Shown piece after piece: positions 1 through 12,819 of a stretch of DNA of 64,000 nt. Source of the DNA: Xylocopa sonorina (Eukaryota > Arthropoda > Insecta > Hymenoptera > Apidae); the NCBI RefSeq assembly GCF_050948175.1, contig NC_135199.1:1302001-1366000 (forward strand), read 5' to 3'. A program made the position numbers and the translations under genes. The number at the start of each line of letters is the position of its first letter. Position 1 is the first letter of the stretch. A model generated the notes under the pieces. It made no database searches, was not told where the DNA came from, and saw nothing but the letters and a program-made list of their open reading frames with translations.

Positions 1-519
1 TCAAAATTATTCTAAGTTATAACTTATGAAATAGAAATAATAGCGCGTAGCCTAATCCCCACATAGAGGCGGGTAATGGCTCGGGTATATGATATGGTAC
101 TGGAGGATTCGACTCCATGGAGTGGGATCTCAATGTAGACTGAATCTCTGGAGTAGCGTCTCGGACATCCTCGGTTCGCGTGGCGCTTCGGTCGCTGTAG
201 CTCGTAATGGAGAGCGCGTGGTCCAGCGAGTGGGAACACGCGGAACGTCGTGGAGATAGCTGTGTGTGTCTTTCGCGCAGGTGCATCTTAATATCTAATC
301 TCATATGTACGGAATTAGAATTACGTGTTTCTTGTGGTGTGTTACAATATGCGTCATGAGACCTTACATCTAGGTTATGATACAAGTACATAGATATAAC
401 ATTAGAAATAGTATAGAGGTCCTGGCAATGAAGGTTCCTTGAACCGAAACACTCCCCATTCCAGCGACGGGCTGCTACTTCTTTCATCTGGCCGGAGTCC
501 TCAGTGCGAGGGAGGCGGG
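1..519. other. No gene; possible LTR-like block next to a minisatellite
   Basis: I recognise no gene here. Long minus-strand frames cross this stretch, but they have no domain and run into the 27-bp repeat, so they are treated as chance. The minus strand starting at 781 reads TGTAACGTC. The minus strand of the sister locus at 13955 begins the same way, and the block ending near 30133 begins TGTTACGTC. TG-initiated ends of this kind are usual for LTRs, so this may be part of an LTR extending left of the window. That is inference; no matching second end was found. Confidence 0.35.
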
Positions 520-688
520 TATATTCGTAAGTGGGAGCGAGAAAGCGACGCGTATAGGTGCGAGTGAGACAGAGATGTTCTTTGGTGCAAGCGAGACAGA
601 GTTGCTCGTTGGTGCAAGCGAGACAGCGATGCGTATTGGCGCGCATGAGACAGAGGTGCTCGTAAGTGCGAGTGAGCGCGTGGACATG
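520..688. repeat. 27-bp minisatellite, about six units
   Basis: Units of the form ggtgcaagcgagacag followed by about 11 variable bases repeat every 27 bp. Because 27 is a multiple of three, all frames read as nine-residue repeats, for example CLACTNEQL and CLACTKEHL on the minus strand. A diverged copy of the same minisatellite lies at 13636-13860. Unequal crossing-over explains the periodicity better than coding does. Confidence 0.8.
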
Positions 689-781
689 TAGACGTGCACG
701 GCAGGTTCACTGCGTGCAAGGATTGATGCAGGAGGCAGCGAAGAGGCTGATGGGTGGCAGGCGCAGCGCCTGACGTTACAC
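689..781. repeat. Conserved block between minisatellite and satellite
   Basis: The sequence from the end of the minisatellite to GACGTTACAC is shared with 13861-13956 (cgcggcaggtt, then ggattgatg, ggcaggcgcag or ggcaggggct, then gacgttacac). At both loci the shared sequence stops and satellite S begins directly afterwards. This marks the end of one dispersed element, possibly an LTR end (TGTAACGTC on the minus strand). Confidence 0.55.
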
Positions 782-2690
782 TACAAATCAAAAGAATGTA
801 AATCCCACACTTCCTTGCTACAGGATAGTATTTCTAGATGTCCACGTATCGAAACAATTGACTTCTGCTGCTTCATAAAACGCGATATCGCATCTCATTT
901 CTATGTCTCATGATAAGATGTATTATCAATGCAACGCGTTATGTATATCTCGTCAACAATTGAAAAGAATGTAATGCCCACAGTTCCTTGCTACGGAATA
1001 GCGTATCTAGATGTTTACATATCGAAGCATTAGAGTTCTAATTCGATATAAAACGCGATATCTTATCTCATTTCTGTGCTTTATGATAAGCTGTAATTCA
1101 ATGCAACGAGTTATGTATATCTGGTCAATACATCAAGACAATGTAAATGCCAGACTTCCATGCTACGGAATAGCGCTTCCAGATGTCTACGTATCGAAGC
1201 AAAGTAGTTTTATTGCTTCATAAAACGCGATGTCGCATCTCATTTCTATGTTCCATAATAAGATGTAATATTCAATGCAACGCGTTATGTATTTCTTGTC
1301 AACAATTGAAAAGGATGTAAATCACACACTTTCTTGCTACGGAATAGCGTTTCAAGATGTCTACGTTCGAAGAGAAGTAGTTCTACTATTTCATACAGCG
1401 CGATATCGCATTTTATTTCAATGTTTCACGATAGGATGTAATATTCAATGCAACGCGTTATTTTCATCTCGTCCACACTTCAACAGATTGTATATCCCAC
1501 ACTTCCTTGCTACTGAATAGAGTTTCTATATGGCTATGTTTCGAAGCAATAGAGCTCCAATTCTTCACAAAACGCGATATACCATCTCATTTCTATGTCT
1601 CATGATAGGGTGTAATATTGAATGCAACGCATTATGTTTATGTGCTTGCACCCTTCACAAGAATGTGAATCCCACACTTCCATGATAATGTCCCTAGGTG
1701 TCTGCATGTCGTAGCAATAGGGTTTCAATTCTTAATTCAACGCGATATCGCATCTCATTTCAATGATGCATGTCAAGATGTAATATTCAAAGCAACGCAT
1801 TTTGTTTGTCTGCTTCTACATTTTAAAAGAATGTGTGTGCTACATTTTCTTGCTTAGGTATAGCCTTTCTCATGCTTCATGCATCGCGATATCGCATTTC
1901 ATATCAACAGTTCAAAGGAAGTTAGTATGTTGTGGAGCTTTATGCATCGCATTATGCTTGTTTGCTTCTACACCTCGAACGAATGTGAATCTTAAACGTC
2001 CTTGCAATGGGATAGCGTTTCTAGATGTTTATGGGCTGAAGCAATAGAGTTATAATACTCTATTCTTCGTAATGCCGAATCCGAATTCAAAGTTTCATGA
2101 TAAGATGTAATATTCGTCGCAACGCGTGATGTTCATCTGCTTCTACACTTCAAAAGTATGTGAATTCTACAGTTCCATGCAACAGGTTGGGGCTTCAAAG
2201 GTTCTACGTATCAAAGCAATGGAGTTCTAATGCTTGATGCAATACGATGGCTCATCTTACTCCAGCGTTCCAAAGTAAGTAAGTTTATTTGAAAGAATGT
2301 GAATTCCACAATTCTATGCAACTAAATGGCGCTTTATAGTGTCTGCTCATCGAAGCAGTTGTTTTCTAGTGTTCCATACAATGCATTGGCATATCTCATT
2401 TCAGCGTCTGAAAGTAAGTAAGATGGTATCCTCTATGCACAGTGCTATGCTTATCTGATATTATACTTCATTAGATTGTGAAGTCCACAGTTCCATGCAT
2501 TAGGATTGCCCTATAATGGGTCTGCTTGTCAATGCAATAGAGTTCCAATGCTGCATGGAATGCGATGGCGCAACCAATTTCAACGTTTCATACTAAGTAT
2601 GCTGTATTCTTCTATGCGTACCATTATGCCTATGTGATTCTGTATTTCAAAAGAATGTGGATTCTACTTATCCATGCAACGCGATGGCGA
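782..2690 (+). repeat. Satellite S array (S-a grading into S-b), plus polarity
   Basis: About eleven monomers of roughly 172-178 bp. The left part is S-a: aaaacgcgatatcgcatctc, then catgataagatgtaat, then caacgcgttatgtatatctc. From about 2100 it grades into S-b: gatggcgca, caaagtaagtaag and atgcttatctg. Short frames of 60-80 codons in this block are satellite reading frames, not genes. The array ends where an X-element relic begins (cttattcgctaaagcg near 2696). Confidence 0.9.
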
Positions 2691-3290
2691 GAGCTTATTC
2701 GCTAAAGCGACCCATTTTCATGCCGCATTTCTTGTATCGCATATTGTATATTGTATCTTATATCGTGAAGCGGGCGGCGATCCCCGGTGATTCGCGGCGT
2801 GTTACGTAATTTCCCGTAGCTCTTGTTAGTTAAACCCACGTCGGGGCCATAAATAAAGAAGCCGTGACTTCAGTATCCCACGACCCGAGTACTCGGCTAG
2901 GCGTAGTCGAGAGGAGGAGCATTTCGAAGTTTCGAGGGTTGTTTCGCCCCGGATTTTCTGAGGTCGTGTAGACTATTTCTTTGCTGCTTTCTGCGCAGCT
3001 GACGCCCAAGAAACTAAGACTCGCAGTTTCGAAATACCCCCCGTTTCGGTGATTATTTTTGCGTTCGCGAGATCGTGAAAGGTTATACGTTAGCGGATAC
3101 CTTGTAACGATAGATGGCTTTAGATTAAAGTACGTTTTACATCTTAAAGCATTTGGATAATTAACCCCTTCGATCTTCCCTGACATACTGTAGATAGGTT
3201 TGCGTCACAACTGATAGAGACCATCACTTTACATAGATATATGGAACACACATAGCTTTAAACGTAGAACTGAGAATCTGAGAACTTACC
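2691..3290 (+). mobile_element. X-family relic (X3), no intact ends
   Basis: Shares ttcgctaaagcg, gatccccggtgattcgcggcg and the gccgtgacttcagtatcccacgacc-type block with X1, X2 and X4. Its right half, through aagcatttggataatt and ctttacatagatatat, matches the reverse complement of 27590-27790, so X3 and X4 are one subfamily. The TGTGACG end seen in X1 and X2 is absent. It joins satellite S-b to L exactly as X4 and X5 do in the other two composite units. No coding capacity was recognised. Confidence 0.7.
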
Positions 3291-3295
3291 TTGGA

Positions 3296-3621
3296 ACGGA
3301 CGACACAAAGAACAGCCTAACCAAACGTAATCGAACCGATTTTTTAATACTAATCTTACCATGTTTAACTTATCCTGCAAACTATTAAAATGCCCTTCGA
3401 ACAATGTTTATTCACAGTGAAAATGCATTTAAAATGCTCTATCGTATTACGGAAAAATGAACATACCAATTCATTTTTAAAAATGAAGGTAACCATCAAA
3501 TGACCAACATACCTACACTTACAAAAAAACTATTTTCGTCAACGGATGGGCCCTTTGTACTGTGCAATTTTATATCAGCAATGATGAACAAAGTTAAATT
3601 TAATATTACGATATTTAATAT
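3296..3621 (+). repeat. L block, copy A, segment 1
   Basis: Collinear with 58086 onward in copy C and with the reverse complement of 26660-26150 in copy B (cagcctaaccaaac, then aaatgcccttcga, then caacggatgggcc). It is shortened relative to B and C. It is cut at 3621 by X1, and the sequence resumes at 5032. Confidence 0.8.
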
Positions 3622-4174
3622 TGTGACGGTGTTCCCGTTACAATTCGCAAGAAGGGGTAATTATGCCAGCAATAAGGGGTATAGAAAAGCTTTAATCCGG
3701 TGTTAGGTAGGTGTACAAAATATGCGCGTGCTTATACTTTCCGCGGATTCGCCAACGCAAGGTAAAAGAAGGAGATAATTGCCTAACCAGGGGGTATTTC
3801 GAAGTTGCGAGGCTGGGACTTTTTGGGCGCCAGCTACTCAGGTAGTAGCAAAAACTAATGGACTACGCAACCCGGGGATATCTGGGGCAGAACAACCCTC
3901 GAAACTTTGAAATGCTCCTTCTTTCGACTACGTCTAGCCGAATGAGCAAATTCGGTTCGCGGGATACTGAACTCACCGCTTCTTTTTATATTGCCTCGAC
4001 GTGGAATTACTAATAAGGACTACTAACTGTTACGCGGTACGCCGCGAATGACCTGGGATCACCACCAGTTATACGATATAAAATACAATACATAATATCA
4101 AAAATGCGGCAGGAAAAACGGGACGCTTTAGCGTATATGCACTCACGCTCTCCTTTCCAGGCTCCTGAATGCTG

Positions 4175-4176
<2 letters not shown>

Positions 4177-4240
<64 letters not shown>
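4177..4240. repeat. (TC)n microsatellite in X1
   Basis: Thirty-two TC units. The corresponding place in X2 (9825-9847) carries a shorter GA tract on the displayed strand, so this is an expandable part of the X element. Confidence 0.95.
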
Positions 4241-4242
<2 letters not shown>

Positions 4243-4978
4243 TTACTTTCTTTCGTTCTCAAAACCGCTCGCTTATCAAATACGGCTCGTCGCTTGCTAA
4301 CTCGCTCGCTCAATGAATCCGTGGTGGTCCTCGGATCTCCTAGATCCTCCTTAGGGCACCTTGGTGGGGTAGGCTGTACGCATCGATATTGTTCGGAGCA
4401 TCAATCGGTGGATTTCGGGGATTTTCTCATCCCGCCCCCTCGGGTGTCTCTAGAGGGGGGGAGTCCTTTTGATCATTTGATATACGGCGCGTATCGCGCG
4501 CCGCTCTTTCCACGGCTCACCCGCAGGTCCGCTGTATTCTTTAACTTCTCTTTTAGTGTGTTCAGGGGGGGGGGGGAGTTCTTCTCACACACAAAAACCA
4601 TCCTATGCGTCTCCATGGACGATGGCAGCGGTAATATCTTCGCAGGGCCTTGGATAATATCCCTTAGATTTAAGGTTCTTTTTCTCTTATTCACTTTCCG
4701 ACTCCTCCACCGTCGAGCTCGTCCCGCTACCTTGGCGCACAGCCCTTCCGCGACTCCGCGGTCTGCTTATCCGATGAAGGGACGTCTTCTGGATCGTTTC
4801 TTCCATCAGCTCGCCAGTCTAATCCTTCAGATAAAGAGAGAAGAGAAAAAGGAGGAGGGAAGGGGAAATATTTCTACCATCGCGTACCTCACGCTTCTCA
4901 CAAATACAGCTATCGCGATGGTCAGCGTCGCGATTCTCGCATGGGTGGAGATCAGCGAGCTAAGCTAACCGAAGCAAT

Positions 4979-4999
4979 GGGGGGGGGGGGGGGGGGGGG
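4979..4999. repeat. 21-base poly-G run near the X1 right end
   Basis: Twenty-one consecutive G bases, 32 bases inside the right end of X1. X2 carries the equivalent run as 14 C at 9045-9058. Both lie directly before the gtgacgtcac palindrome of that end. Confidence 0.9.
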
Positions 5000-5031
5000 T
5001 GAAGCGAGTCTTGTGACGACATCACGTCACA

Positions 5032-8000
5032 ATATGTTCCTTATAATATATTTGGTTTTCTGTAATTTAGCCAAAAAAACAGTGTTCACGATATCGGCAG
5101 ATGAATGTACTTACCTTAGAATTACAAGAGCCGACAATATCGAAAGTAGAATATTTCTTTGCTCCGCTGACCGAATCACTGGAAACGTTAAGTAAAGTGC
5201 GTGTCTTTCAAAACAATCAAATGCAAATTACGATACAACGTTCCCAAGAAATGGTACGTGTCACTCATTTTTCATCTCCGTTTTTTTAATCAAGGGAAAT
5301 TTAATTGAAATATCCGCAAAATTTAAAGACAAAAAAGTTATTATAATCTTATGCAACATATATGATGGTGATAATGGATAAGTATATAGAACTGAGAATA
5401 GAAAGTAGCGAGCAGAAAAAGAAACTGATAGAACTGCAAAGTAGATCGATAGATCCGTCAAATGATGCTTCTACGTCTATAAAATCTGTTAAATAAACAA
5501 CTATTGCAAAAATCAGGTATAATCGATATTATTCCTGCTCAAAAGCTATAACAGAATTGGAGCGAAATGGATATAAGACAGGAATTTATATCTATACATT
5601 CTATTCTCTGCAAAGGCAAATATTTAAAACAGAAAAAATGTATTACTTACAAATTACTTATGTTCGTAGAGATCTTACTAATTCAGGCTTCTCGTCTTGT
5701 AGAACTAATCATTCCTTTAATATGGAAAGGGGTTGTGGAATAGGAAAAGGTTTTCATATTTCATAGCCTTACTCGATATGTCGATTGGATCACATAACAC
5801 GGGACACTAATTCCATCTACACCTTTAGACATTAAATATATAATTGCGACAACATATTTAATACCGTTTTAATAGCATTATCTAATTACTTACATCTATG
5901 CCTAATAAATATATGTTAATAGAATAAGTTGCTTTACAAAAGAGTAAAAGAATCTGAGGATTACAAATTTGAGCATTACATAACAAAAGTGCATTCCATA
6001 TATAATGTTACATGTAACAAAAGATGAAGACCAAAATATCATACGTAAGTAGAATCCATAATGCGCACACAGAGATACAGAAACGGCAAAAATTCCAAAC
6101 AGTAATTAACAAAATTCAAAAAGGGGGAGTGAAAATCTATCTCCTTGATAATGATAAGAAACAAGTCTGCCTCATGCACTACAATGTCCCAAGCAGCCAG
6201 CGATTGGCACGCCAATGACAACGGATGGAACGAATTCCGTGACAGAACTGTGCAAAGACAGTGCACCTACACAGTTCTCGTAAGGGCATACTATTAGTAC
6301 TGGCGCGACACTCGTATTACGGCACTACTAATGCACCGCGCTATAGCACACTGGCTACACGGCCGTGGCAATGACACTATCAGCTCACCATAGCTACACG
6401 CGTGATAATGGCGTAGGATGACACTTATTAATGGGAAAGCTGTTTCCATAAAAATTATAAACGAATATGAAAAATGACTAAACTAAGCAATTTATTTATT
6501 TTGATTCCAAAATAGATACACCGACACGAAACAAAGACATAAGAACTCGATTTTATAATTTTCGGTAAACTAGCTAGATTTGGCGATTTTTTCCATAGAG
6601 TCGTTAATTACTTTATCATAAAAATGTATACATTTGAGAGTTATATTAAATACGATGATCGCATGTCATTTAAGAAATTACACAAGGCGAAGTTACGGAT
6701 GCAACAGCATAACTTGTTATTTTATAAGTAATATTTTATTTTATAAATAATATTTATAATATATGACTGGATGAAAGAAATATACATGACTCGCTCAATA
6801 ACTATAAATATAGGAAAATGACTATCAAAATGTCTATCAATACTCATATTGTACAACATCTACTGACATCTAACGGTTTTAATTTGGATGAAAGCACAGG
6901 TTCCCCATTGCCACATGTGACCCTACGTCATTGCTGAGAAGATTCATAAATGGAGCGATGACACGCGTGTCACGATGGTGCTGGTGCTGCGCGATTCACA
7001 CGGCGTGTTACGCTTGTCTAGAATGTGCTGGTAAGACGTTCTAGCATTTTAGCTAACGAATCCGGTCACAGATGGCTTCGCATCAGCTGACACTCCTCGG
7101 AAGTGGCAATATAGTGCCGGTATGGTAATATAGTCGCCACCATCTTGCCGTTTGTGATCTGGAATGCTTTTTAGAGCATTATTCGGAATTGAATTTGAAC
7201 ACATAGCTACTTTATCGCGAATTTGTATGTACGCAATTATACATGACTGCATAAAAACAATATCATACACTTTTATAATCAATGCGATATAAGAATATAA
7301 GACGAAGAACTATCCACTCGTATCAGGAGTAAAAACAGTGTTTAATGTGCAAGGTTCGTTGCAAAATATAATTAAGCAGTTAATATATCAAATGACAGCA
7401 CATAATATATTACTGAAAGTATAGTGATATGAAAAGCAAGAAAACCATATTTATTTATTAGATGTTTATAAATTCAAATTTAAAGGTCCAAGTCACAATT
7501 AATAAATTATTGTTTAACAAGGTGATTTAATGTAGTTTCAAATAGGCGTAGAGAACTAACTGGTATTTCTGTCAATGTAATTTCATTTGCGCTAGATACA
7601 GTAAAAACACATTTGCAATCTAAGCAAGGTTTCATGAGATCTGGTGCATTTTCCAAATTTTAGAAAGAGATGCTGCTAGTAGTAGTTGATTCAGCACTAT
7701 GTCGTAAACATATACAACAAGCAAACCAACGTAAACTGATTTAAAATGTTCAAAATTATATAAATTAAACTATTACACTTTTATAATCCATGTAGCGCTT
7801 CTGTTCTTTGCAGCTTAAAAAGAATCTTGAGAATATAACGCAATGTAAAGAAGTTTGGAAAAAAAGAGGGCAGGCTTTAATCTCAAATAAAGGAACCTTG
7901 GATCTGTTGTATCGTGGTTACCGGTGTGCTGTGTTAAGGGATATGATATTAGTTTCAATTTTCTAAACAAGATTCAATTAAAAAAAATCTGGAGTCAACA

Positions 8001-9013
8001 CATTGTAATAAAAGTTCTTCCAGTGAAAAATTTTGTATGCAGTGAAGTAGTAGCTTCACATCCCCTTGATTTTCTACGGAAAATCTTATGCGATTTTACT
8101 CGATTGACTAGAATCGAAACTACGAAACCTATTAGGTGGTATTTCTGCAAATGCTACCACACACACACGCACACACGCGCAAACGCACACACGAATTCCA
8201 TCAAAATTAAGGATACTGTGTATGTATTGTAGGATATGTACAATAAAAAATGATTATTACATGGATAAATTGTAGAATTCCGTTTGTAATTGATAATTAG
8301 ATTATAAATATTTATATGCTTTTATCAAAAATTTAAATACGTCAAAAATGCAGCACGCAGGTGTGTAAATATCACTTTGCGATCTCATTTCATTTTGGCA
8401 GTTATACTTATATATAAGCATCCATCCAGGCATAAAGCTTGATAATTTCTCAACTATAAAATAATTACAAAACATTAGACTTTTTCCTGGCATTGGTCTA
8501 TTTTATCATTTTCGGAAATTGTGAAGCAGCTAGAACTATAACAACAAAGTACTTTTTATCTTTGCTCATTGTTTCCAAAGAGAATATGAAATATGAATAA
8601 CTCTATTCATTTGATTATAAATGTATGAGTAAAGTTCAATCTACATAAATAAATATTTTCAAACGTAATTTATTTAATTTTTATCATTTAACGTTACAAA
8701 ATATATTATAAAATATATAAAAATATATTTTACTTTAGCTTTTTAATATTTAAAATATTTTATATTATCATATTAAACTTTTACAAAAAGTAACAAAATT
8801 TTTATAAGTAGGAATGATTTTTCCTTCTTTAGTTAATATGTGGGTTTCTTTTAAGAAAACGGTATTCAATTATTCAAAGTAAGTTTCGACTTTAAATTGA
8901 CCATTATTAATATCTCTTATTTCATTGCTTTTCGTAGATCAGCGCCAATTTTCAACTATTCCATTACAACTTTGCCGATGCAAGTATTAATTCTCCGAAA
9001 GGTATATAATATT
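5032..9013 (+). repeat. L block, copy A, segment 2
   Basis: Matches copy B in inverse orientation (26150 down to about 22380) and copy C (58605 to about 61740). Very similar landmarks include a 64-codon stretch at 6024-6218 that is identical at protein level to 24991-25185 on the minus strand. Others are the acacggccgtggcaatgac block (6359) and a CA-rich run at 8158-8195. Most of the block has stops in all frames. The only frame kept across copies is at 5362-5766. No promoter, RNA gene or known domain was recognised. Confidence 0.8.
5362..5766 (+). pseudogene. Relic of the L-block open frame, copy A
   Basis: Reads in one frame from ATGATGGTG to the TAG after GFHIS, with a single internal TAA inside the segment SIKSVK. 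The same TAA is present in copy B (25443-25847) but not in copy C (58940-59344), where the 134-codon frame is open. Features are a charged N-terminal half (ESSEQKKKLIEL, helix- or coil-forming) and a conserved C-terminal half (GYKTGIYIYTFYS, YYLQITYVRRDLTNSGF). I do not recognise the family. It could be a degraded exon or a short protein of a mobile element. Confidence 0.45.
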
Positions 9014-10391
9014 TGTGACGTGGTGACGTCACAAGGCTCGCTCACCCCCCCCCCCCCCTGCTTCGGTTAGACTAGCTCCCAGATCACCACCGCGATAGCC
9101 ATCACCCAGATCGCGATAGCAGTACTTGCGAGGAGCGTGAAATACGCGATGGTAGAACCTTTCCCCCCTCCTGCCCGTTCTTTTCTCTCTCCCCGTTCGA
9201 CGGATAAGACTGGCGAGCTGAAGAAGAGCAACCCAGAAGACGCCCCTTCGGCGGATAAGAAGACCGCAGGTTCGCGGAAGGGCTGTGCGCCTAGGTAGCG
9301 TGACGGGCTCGACGGTGGAGGAGTCGGGAAGCAAACCAGAAAAGACCCTGAAGCCCGAAGGATAAGATCCAGAGCCCTGCACCGATAAGACCGCTGCCAT
9401 AGTCCATGGAGATAAACAGGAAGGACATTGGGTGTAAGAAGGACCTCCACCCCTCCCCTGAGCCCATGGAGAGGAAAACTCAAGATGCGCAGCGGAATTG
9501 CAGGCGAGCCGAGGAAAGCGCGGCGCGCGACACGCACTGCAGTTCAAATAATCCAGAGGACCCCCGCTGGACACACCAGAGGGGGCGATCAGGGAAGATC
9601 GCCGAAACCCACCGATCGATGCCCCGAACAATACCGAAGCGTATAGCCCTACCCCACCAAGGAGCCCTAAGGAGGATCTAAGGGGATCCGAAGACCCCCA
9701 GCAAACCTATATAATGAGCTAGCCAGCATGAAGACGGCCTACTCTACTACTATTCTTCTTCTCAGCGACTTAGCGACTTACTTAGCGAGCAAACGAGCAA
9801 GCGATTATACGGAGCGATTCGGAGGAGAGAGAGAGAGAGAGAGAGAGGTAGACGGACTGAACGAGATCCATACTTGTTGGAAGCGAGAACGTGAGTCCTT
9901 ATACGCTAAAGCGTCCCATTTGTTCCCTGCCACATTTGCGATATTGCGTATTGTATTTTGTATCGTATAACGGGTGGTGATCCCCGGTCATTCGCGGCGT
10001 GTCGTATACCCCTTTTGTAATACCGCGTCGAGGCAATCTAGAAAGAAGCCGTGAGTTCAGTATCCCGCGACCCTAATTTGCGCACTCGGCTAGAAGTAGT
10101 CGAGCGATAGAGTATTTCGAAATTTCGAGGGTTATCTTGCACCGGGTTTCCCCGGGTTGCGTGGTTTACTAGTTTTCGCTACTTCTTAAGTAGCTGGCGC
10201 CCAAAAAGTCCCAGCCACGCAGTTACGAAATACTCGCTGGATAGGAAATTTATTGTTCTGTACTTCGCGTTGCCGAATCACGCGGATATTTTGTACCCCG
10301 ATATAACCCCGGATTAAACTTCTGTATAACCCCGTTATTATTGGTTCTATATAGCCCTTTCTTGCGGATTGTAACGGGAAAACCCGTCACA
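9014..10391 (-). mobile_element. X2: 1.38-kb X element, inverted relative to X1
   Basis: The left end reads TGTGACGTGGTGACGTCACA and the right end AACCCGTCACA, mirror images of the X1 ends. TATT flanks it at 9010-9013 and 10392-10395. The uninterrupted paralogue in copy B (reverse complement of about 22350-22400) reads ataatattatgttattag with one TATT, an exact empty site. Internal landmarks shared with X1 are the C run, the GA microsatellite, tacgctaaagcgtccc, gatccccggtcattcgcggcg, and cgagggttatcttgcaccggg. Frames of 156-200 codons across it are not conserved with X1 and are not called. Confidence 0.85.
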
Positions 10392-11190
10392 TATTATATT
10401 ACTAGTAAACTTATTTTGCATTTCTAATTAATTTGAACGTAAAAAATATTTTTTTCTTACGAGAAAGCATTGGGAGAAAATTTTGAGAATCCATTTTTAA
10501 TGTTGTACCTAGTGGTTGACTAGGTTCTCCTTTCCCTGCCGCATCTTTCTACCATTTTTGAGATCCAAGAACCGTATACCGGCTTCGTCATCTTTAAAAT
10601 TTACGAAATTTACATATTGTAAATTTTTGCAAGTGCGATATTAATTAACTTCTGAATTATGGTTGCTTGGGCAATAAATGACGTGCTGTAATGTACGAAG
10701 ACCAATAAATTTTTTTTAACATAATGAACAATAGATAATATTTGAGCTTACAGTTTTGTTAACGAACTCGCTGTTTAAATTAATTTGGATGACGATTAAT
10801 ATTTGCATGATCTTTTCCCTTGTCATATATAATTATCCAAATCTATCTGTTCCAAATTCTCCTCTAGGGAGGAATCAGGCATCAACTTATCTTATCAATA
10901 ATATTTATATTCTGTAAAATAAATTAATTTCTTTACTAAAATATATATTATACATTCATATATTAATTGTAAACCTTTATTTAATTATTCACATCTAGAT
11001 TACACGCATAATGGGTAAAATCAGACATTCCTTCAGTTTTTTTATATCGCCTCATCGATTAAAGACTGATTAGTAACAGATTTACTGTCTTCGCAAAATA
11101 AAACTGTACATTGCATCACCCATTATTTCCAGCTTCCCACTATAATTTTGTGATTCTTGCTGGTGTTGCTTGTGATTAATAATCCATAAA
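10392..11190 (+). repeat. L block, copy A, segment 3
   Basis: Matches copy B (22360 down to 21784) and copy C (61750-62440): aatgttgtacctagtggttg, gggcaat(a/t)aat, and cttatcaataatatttatattctgtaaaat. AT-rich, with no gene recognised. Confidence 0.75.
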
Positions 11191-11436
11191 TTATCGATGA
11201 CTGGAGGTACCAACAACCGATAACGTATGATATCACACACGAGTGATGTAACCAATAGTAGGTAACTCAAGACTTATCAACGACTGGAGTTTCCTGCGGT
11301 CGAAAACTCACGATATATCGACAGTAGGTGATGCATGAGGTCGATAACTCATGATATTATAATGGCCGGTATTACCAATAGTCGGTAATTCAAGAACTAT
11401 CGCCGGTTGACATTGCCAACTATCGATAATCCATCT
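11190..11436. repeat. About 41-bp degenerate minisatellite, copy A
   Basis: Six or so diverged units of the type gactggaggt, then ccgataactcacgatat, starting near 11199, 11241, 11282, 11320, 11363 and 11403. The same block follows L in copy C at 63530-63790. Confidence 0.6.
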
Positions 11437-11481
11437 TTTTCTTGGCTTAACTTAATCTATCATCCTCCAAAATTAATTTAA

Positions 11482-11793
11482 CCCTTTTAGCACCGAGCGA
11501 ATGGAGCGTACCTAGGCGAAGAATACCGGGCCAAATCGACGAACTTGTAGAGGTCTGCGAAAATGCTCGTAAAAACGAAAGTAGGCGTGATATTTACAAA
11601 ATTCAAAAAGCAGTATACTGCGAAATGAATGGAGAATAAATTGATATCGATGGTATATTAACATTTTATAATGTTATTCTGAGACAGAGATCTCTTATGA
11701 TAAGTATAATAAGGAGGCGCAACGATATATCGTCGTTGGTATTTCTGGCAAGTCCACCGAACGACGATATATCGTCGTTCGGTGCTAAAAGGG
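11482..11793. mobile_element. 312-bp piggyBac-type MITE with TTAA duplication
   Basis: Begins CCCTTTTAGCACCGAGCG and ends CGTTCGGTGCTAAAAGGG, so the terminal inverted repeats match for at least 15 bp. TTAA lies on both sides (11478-11481 and 11794-11797). Copy C has the unoccupied site near 63826 (cttaatttaaaccaacc), with a single TTAA. TTAA duplication and a CCCTTT start are typical of piggyBac-type ends. The interior has no frame long enough for a transposase, so it would be mobilised in trans. Near the right end the ATCGTCG-type motif occurs in palindromic form (cgacgatatatcgtcg), giving a strong hairpin. Confidence 0.9.
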
Positions 11794-11797
11794 TTAA

Positions 11798-12010
11798 ACT
11801 AAGCTAACCCCAGTTACACCTAATCTGACTTACCCTGCCTTCACTCAAATCTAATCCAGCCTAACACAATCGAAATTTCCCTCTTTTAAACACAAACAAA
11901 TCAAACCTACGCTTTCTTAAATCTATCCCAACATAACCGAGCAACCTAACAAACATTCCCAAACATAACCCAACCTTAACTGACCTAGCGTAACCTAACT
12001 AAATCTAACG
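11798..12010. repeat. Degenerate CCTAA-like tract
   Basis: Rich in cctaac, taacct and tctaacc words without regular period (for example ctaaccccagttacacctaatctgacttaccctgcc). A similar tract follows the minisatellite in copy C (63791-64000). It could be a decayed relative of the insect TTAGG telomeric repeat or a low-complexity piece of the L unit. No clean tandem (CCTAA)n is present. Confidence 0.4.

Positions 12011-12819
<809 letters not shown>

Larger units (their letters stand above)
3622..5031 (+). mobile_element. X1: 1.41-kb non-autonomous DNA transposon, TGTGACG ends, 4-bp target duplication
   Basis: The ends read TGTGACGGTGTTCCCGTTAC on the left and ATCACGTCACA on the right, giving terminal inverted TGTGACG. 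ATAT flanks both sides (3618-3621 and 5032-5035). Removing the element plus one ATAT gives a stretch of the same length as the uninterrupted paralogues near 26150 (copy B) and 58605 (copy C), which supports insertion with a 4-bp duplication. The interior holds a TC microsatellite and a poly-G run. A 224-codon frame (4294-4968) crosses it but has no family signature and is not conserved in X2. The TGTNR start and 4-bp duplication resemble Ginger-type elements; that assignment is tentative. Confidence 0.8.

Noticed and set aside
17..646. 209-codon minus-strand frame with nine-residue repeats
   Set aside because: Repetition follows from the 27-bp DNA repeat; the sister locus does not keep the frame.
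520..688. CRISPR-like spaced repeats
   Set aside because: Units abut without unique spacers and the context is a eukaryotic minisatellite.
1011..2047. Several 60-80 codon frames along satellite S
   Set aside because: The same frames recur out of phase in every satellite block and start or stop at random monomer positions.
4294..4968. 224-codon plus-strand frame in X1
   Set aside because: Low-complexity translation of TC-rich and G-rich DNA; X2 does not conserve it.
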